A stretch of 64,000 bases of DNA from Streptomyces sp. NBC_00775 (GTDB taxonomy: Bacteria > Actinomycetota > Actinomycetes > Streptomycetales > Streptomycetaceae). Position 1 is the first letter of the stretch. Every line of letters begins with the position of its first letter. Shown here piece after piece: positions 61,711 through 64,000 of the stretch. Location: the NCBI RefSeq assembly GCF_036347135.1, contig NZ_CP108938.1:4030001-4094000 (forward strand). Direction: 5' to 3'. Both the position numbers and the translations under genes were made by a program. The notes below the pieces were generated by a model. It saw nothing but the letters and a program-made list of their open reading frames with translations. It searched no databases and was not told where the DNA came from.

Positions 61711-62898
61711 CTAGAGGATCACGTGCGGCAGGAAGCGGGCGTACTCGTCGGTGATCAGGCCGGAGGACTCGCGGATGCCGAGGCCCGCCGACTCGTCCTC
61801 GACGACCCAGGCGCCGAGGACGACACGGTTGCCGTCGAAGGAGGGAAGGGGCGCCAGTTCCTGGTAGCAGCAGGGCTCTTCGACGGGTGCGGCAGAGGCG
61901 GCGCCCGGCTCGTGGACGGTCACCCCGGCGCCCTCGCGGCCGAGGAGTGGCTTGGAGACGTATCCCTTGGTGGAGGCCAGTTCGCGTGGGCCGTCGAGGT
62001 AGGCCGGGAGGAGGTTCGGGTGGTCCGGGTAGAGCTCCCAGAGGATGGCGAGGAGGGCCTTGTTGGAGAGGAGCATCTTCCAGGCGGGCTCGATCCACAG
62101 GGTGCTGCCCGTGCCGCCGCCGTTGTCGAGGGTGTCCAGGACGTGGTCGGCGAAGCGGTCGGTGGTGAGCCACTCCCAGGGGTAGAGCTTGAAGCAGCTG
62201 CGGATGAAGCGGAGTTGGTTGTCGACGAAGCGGCCGGAGAGGGGGTCCCAGCCGATCTCCTCCATCGAGATCCAGTCGGTGTCGAGGCCGGCCTGTTCGG
62301 CGGTCTCCTTGAGATAGGCGACCGTCATCAGGTCCTCGCCGAGTTCGTCGGCGGCGGAGTGCGCGAAGTAGAGGGGGCTGCCGGGTGGCAGGAGGGCGGC
62401 CTGCTTCTTCCAGGTGGCGACGAGGCGTTCGTGGAGGGAGTTCCACTGGTCGGCGCCCGGGAAGCGGTCCTCCATCCAGAACCACTGGGGCGACGCGGCC
62501 TCGACCAGCGATGTGGGGGTGTCGGCGTTGTACTCAAGGAGTTTCGCGGGGCCCGTGCCGTCGTAGCGGAGATCGAAACGGCCGTAGACGGAGGGGAGTT
62601 CGGCACGGCGATGCCAGGCCTCGGCGACGAGTTCCGCGACGCGCGGGTCGGTGATGCCGAGGTCGGCGAAGCGGTGCGCGGTGACGATGTGCTCGGCCGC
62701 CGCCAGGCACATGCGGTGCAGTTCCTCGACGACCTCCTCCAGCGCCTCCACCTCGGGAAGCGAGAAGACGTAGTACGCGCTCTCGTCCCAGTAGGGGCGC
62801 AGGGAGTCGTCGGGGTAGCGGGTGAGCGGGTAGATGAGGCCCTGTTCCTCGACGGTCTGCTGCCAGCCGGGGCGGGGGGTGATGGTGCGGCGTTCCAT
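61711..62898 (-). CDS. Glutathionylspermidine-synthase-family ATP-grasp enzyme (YgiC-like)
   Basis: ATP-grasp ligase, 395 aa, homologous to the C-terminal synthase half of E. coli GspS and to YgiC/YjfC. Blocks: YYVFSLPEVEALEEVVEELH, LLEYNADTPTSLVEAASPQW, FIRSCFKLYPWEWLTTDRF, IEPAWKMLLSNKALLAILWE, and GYVSKPLLGREGAGVTVHE. The product is unknown in a bacterium using mycothiol rather than glutathione. Convergent with rocD, 19 bases apart. Its start has no obvious ribosome site. The lipoprotein gene upstream pairs with it, as ygiB with ygiC. Confidence 0.87.
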   Translation of the reverse strand: MERRTITPRPGWQQTVEEQGLIYPLTRYPDDSLRPYWDESAYYVFSLPEVEALEEVVEELHRMCLAAAEHIVTAHRFADLGITDPRVAELVAEAWHRRAELPSVYGRFDLRYDGTGPAKLLEYNADTPTSLVEAASPQWFWMEDRFPGADQWNSLHERLVATWKKQAALLPPGSPLYFAHSAADELGEDLMTVAYLKETAEQAGLDTDWISMEEIGWDPLSGRFVDNQLRFIRSCFKLYPWEWLTTDRFADHVLDTLDNGGGTGSTLWIEPAWKMLLSNKALLAILWELYPDHPNLLPAYLDGPRELASTKGYVSKPLLGREGAGVTVHEPGAASAAPVEEPCCYQELAPLPSFDGNRVVLGAWVVEDESAGLGIRESSGLITDEYARFLPHVIL

Positions 62899-62915
62899 GG
62901 CGTACGGGTCCGATC

Positions 62916-62977
62916 GCGTCCTGGGCTTACGGGTCCGGTGGCGTCCTGGGGTTACAGGGTCCGGGGGCGTCGTGGGG
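62916..62977. repeat. 25-26-bp direct repeat, 2.4 copies
   Basis: GCGTCCTGGGCTTACGGGTC-type units at 62916-62940 and 62941-62966, with a partial third at 62967-62977, between the lipoprotein and ATP-grasp genes. Confidence 0.65.
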
Positions 62978-63322
62978 TCAGCCGCCCGAGCTGCCCTTGC
63001 CGCTGCCGAAGCCGCCGCGGTCGACGCTCTTGTGGGTGCCGCCGGAGCTGCCGGATCCCTTGCTGGGCTTGGTGAAGGAGCCGCCGTCGACCCAGCCGCT
63101 CTTCTTCTTGCCGCCGTAGTACCAGGCGCCGTTGACCGACGTCTTGGCGGACTTGCAGTTCTTGTCGGCGACGGTCTTGTAGCCCTTGGTGAGGTTGTAG
63201 CTGTCGCGGTCGACGCAGCGCTTGTCGGCGTCCGAGGAGCAGGCGGTCAGCGCCGCCGCGAGGAGTCCCATGCCGCCGAGGACGACCGTGCCCGAGCGCA
63301 GCTGCCGTCGAGTGTCCGCCAT
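62978..63322 (-). CDS. YgiB-like small lipoprotein
   Basis: Lipoprotein of 114 aa with lipobox LTAC (Cys28) and a short mature part rich in Gly/Ser/Lys (SGWVDGGSFTKPSKGSGSSG). Two further Cys near the N-terminus of the mature part (KRCVDRD, DKNCKSA). Upstream of a YgiC-type ligase, as ygiB (DUF1190) precedes ygiC in E. coli, although sequence similarity to YgiB is low and I infer the link from gene order and the Tyr/Gly-rich lipoprotein form. ATG 63322 follows GGGGGAAC. A pentamer TCAGT repeats three times upstream. Confidence 0.65.
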   Translation of the reverse strand: MADTRRQLRSGTVVLGGMGLLAAALTACSSDADKRCVDRDSYNLTKGYKTVADKNCKSAKTSVNGAWYYGGKKKSGWVDGGSFTKPSKGSGSSGGTHKSVDRGGFGSGKGSSGG

Positions 63323-63492
63323 GTCCGTTCCCCCGTTGATCAGTTCAGTTCAGTTGAGATCGGTGTTGAGATCGATCCAGCGCGGTTCAGCTCATGTCAG
63401 TTCATTTGCTTACCGCAGGCGATCACATTAGAGATCGCTTTCCGCAGGTGCGCAGTGGCCCCCCGCGATACACCGTCCCCTACAGTCACTTC

Positions 63493-64000
63493 GTGCTCTT
63501 TGGAATGATGTGCGCCCTTGGTGCGTCGGTCTGTTTCGGTACGGCGACGGTGTTGCAGGCGATGGCCGCGCGCGCGGCGGCCGACAGCGGGACGGGCGGC
63601 GACGCGGCGCTGCTGCTGCGGGCACTGCGGCAGTGGCGGTATCTGGCGGGGCTCGCACTCGACGGGGTCGGGTTTCTGCTGCAGATCGCCGCGCTGCGGT
63701 CCATTCCGATCTACGCGGTCGGGGCGGCGCTCGCCGCCAGCCTCGCGGTGACCGCGGTGGTTGCCTCGCGGCTGCTGAAGGTGCGGCTGAGCCGGGTCGA
63801 GTGGGGTGCGGTGGGGGTGGTGTGCGCCGGGCTCGGGATGCTGGGGCTGGCATCCGGCACGGAAGGGGAACAGGCGGGGTCCACGGAGTTGAAGTACGCG
63901 ATGTTGGCGACCGCGGTCGCCGTGCTGCTGCTGAGCCTCGTGGGTGGGCGGTTGCCCGAGCGGGGGCGGCCGCTTGCGCTGGGGCTGGGGGCCGGGTTCG
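63493..64000 (+). CDS. EamA/DMT-like membrane protein (3' end cut by window)
   Basis: Integral membrane protein read from GTG 63493 (LFGMMCALGASVCFGTATVL) to the window edge, about 169 residues. At least four helices visible: first as above, LAGLALDGVGFLLQIAALRS, AVGAALAASLAVTAVVASRL, and AVGVVCAGLGMLGLASG, then another at 152-168. The alternating short helices fit a DMT/EamA-like permease. No ribosome site precedes it, but TACAGT at 63481-63486 sits where a -10 box of a leaderless transcript would be. Substrate unknown. Confidence 0.7.
   Translation, partial: MLFGMMCALGASVCFGTATVLQAMAARAAADSGTGGDAALLLRALRQWRYLAGLALDGVGFLLQIAALRSIPIYAVGAALAASLAVTAVVASRLLKVRLSRVEWGAVGVVCAGLGMLGLASGTEGEQAGSTELKYAMLATAVAVLLLSLVGGRLPERGRPLALGLGAGF

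Overview
High-GC (about 70%) DNA with strong third-position G/C bias, many GTG starts, GGAGG-type ribosome binding sites and typical actinomycete families (WhiJ-like XRE/DUF397, DUF4132, DUF4328, DUF397, SCO4848-type membrane protein, FG-GAP amidase) indicates a Streptomyces chromosome, core-arm type rather than a mobile element. I see no rRNA, tRNA, insertion sequence, prophage or CRISPR array. Both edges cut genes: a LysE-type exporter at the left and an EamA-like membrane protein at the right.

Layout. 0-4.3 kb: amino-acid exporter, unknown protein, methylmalonyl-CoA mutase large subunit without a B12 domain, L,D-transpeptidase lipoprotein. 4.4-8.1 kb: two tandem ECF sigma / membrane anti-sigma-like pairs. 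8.2-19.8 kb: two members of an unnamed 140-aa family, secreted propeller-like protein, large FG-GAP amidase, DHA2 MFS exporter, small unknowns, DUF4328 protein, GH20 hexosaminidase, and a degenerate OHCU-decarboxylase homologue that ends in a dispersed Streptomyces intergenic repeat. 20.0-23.5 kb: sdhCDAB with a strong terminator. 23.6-32.5 kb: accessory-like strip with two Uma2 nucleases, a DUF4132 module, a WhiJ-like regulatory triad, a broken polymorphic-toxin tip with a DUF6188 immunity-like gene, and a Nudix hydrolase.

32.6-44.3 kb: VOC protein; membrane protein/DCC protein/TetR unit behind two TTGAACG(T/C)GTTCAA operators; MMPL exporter with an extra C-terminal beta domain, divergent from a response regulator/kinase pair; LTA-synthase-like sulfatase-fold enzyme; RsbW-like ATPase; orphan solute-binding protein. 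44.4-49.1 kb: acetyltransferase, metallophosphoesterase, SCO4848-type protein, D-alanyl-D-alanine carboxypeptidase. 48.1-53.5 kb: what looks like a complete decaprenyl-phosphoryl-arabinose (DPA) pathway: PAP2 phosphatase, UbiA-type phosphoribosyltransferase and GtrA protein in one operon with a BrkB-type protein, divergent from DprE1-DprE2. 53.6-64 kb: 2'-5' RNA ligase-like protein, tryptophanyl-tRNA synthetase, a third ECF sigma/anti-sigma pair followed by two sister membrane proteins, glyA, ornithine aminotransferase, a glutathionylspermidine-synthase-like ATP-grasp enzyme with its partner lipoprotein, and the EamA-like protein.

The recurring theme is envelope biology and stress sensing: three ECF sigma/anti-sigma systems, a two-component system, cell-wall enzymes (Ldt, amidase, DD-carboxypeptidase, LtaS-like, DPA synthesis) and exporters, set around housekeeping genes (sdh, trpS, glyA). 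The most promising less-described units are the 55.5-58.7 kb ECF cassette with two sister proteins sharing a cytoplasmic tail motif, the two-Cys anti-sigma-like pair at 4.5-7.4 kb, the operator-controlled membrane/DCC/TetR unit, and the DPA pathway in an organism expected to lack mycolates.
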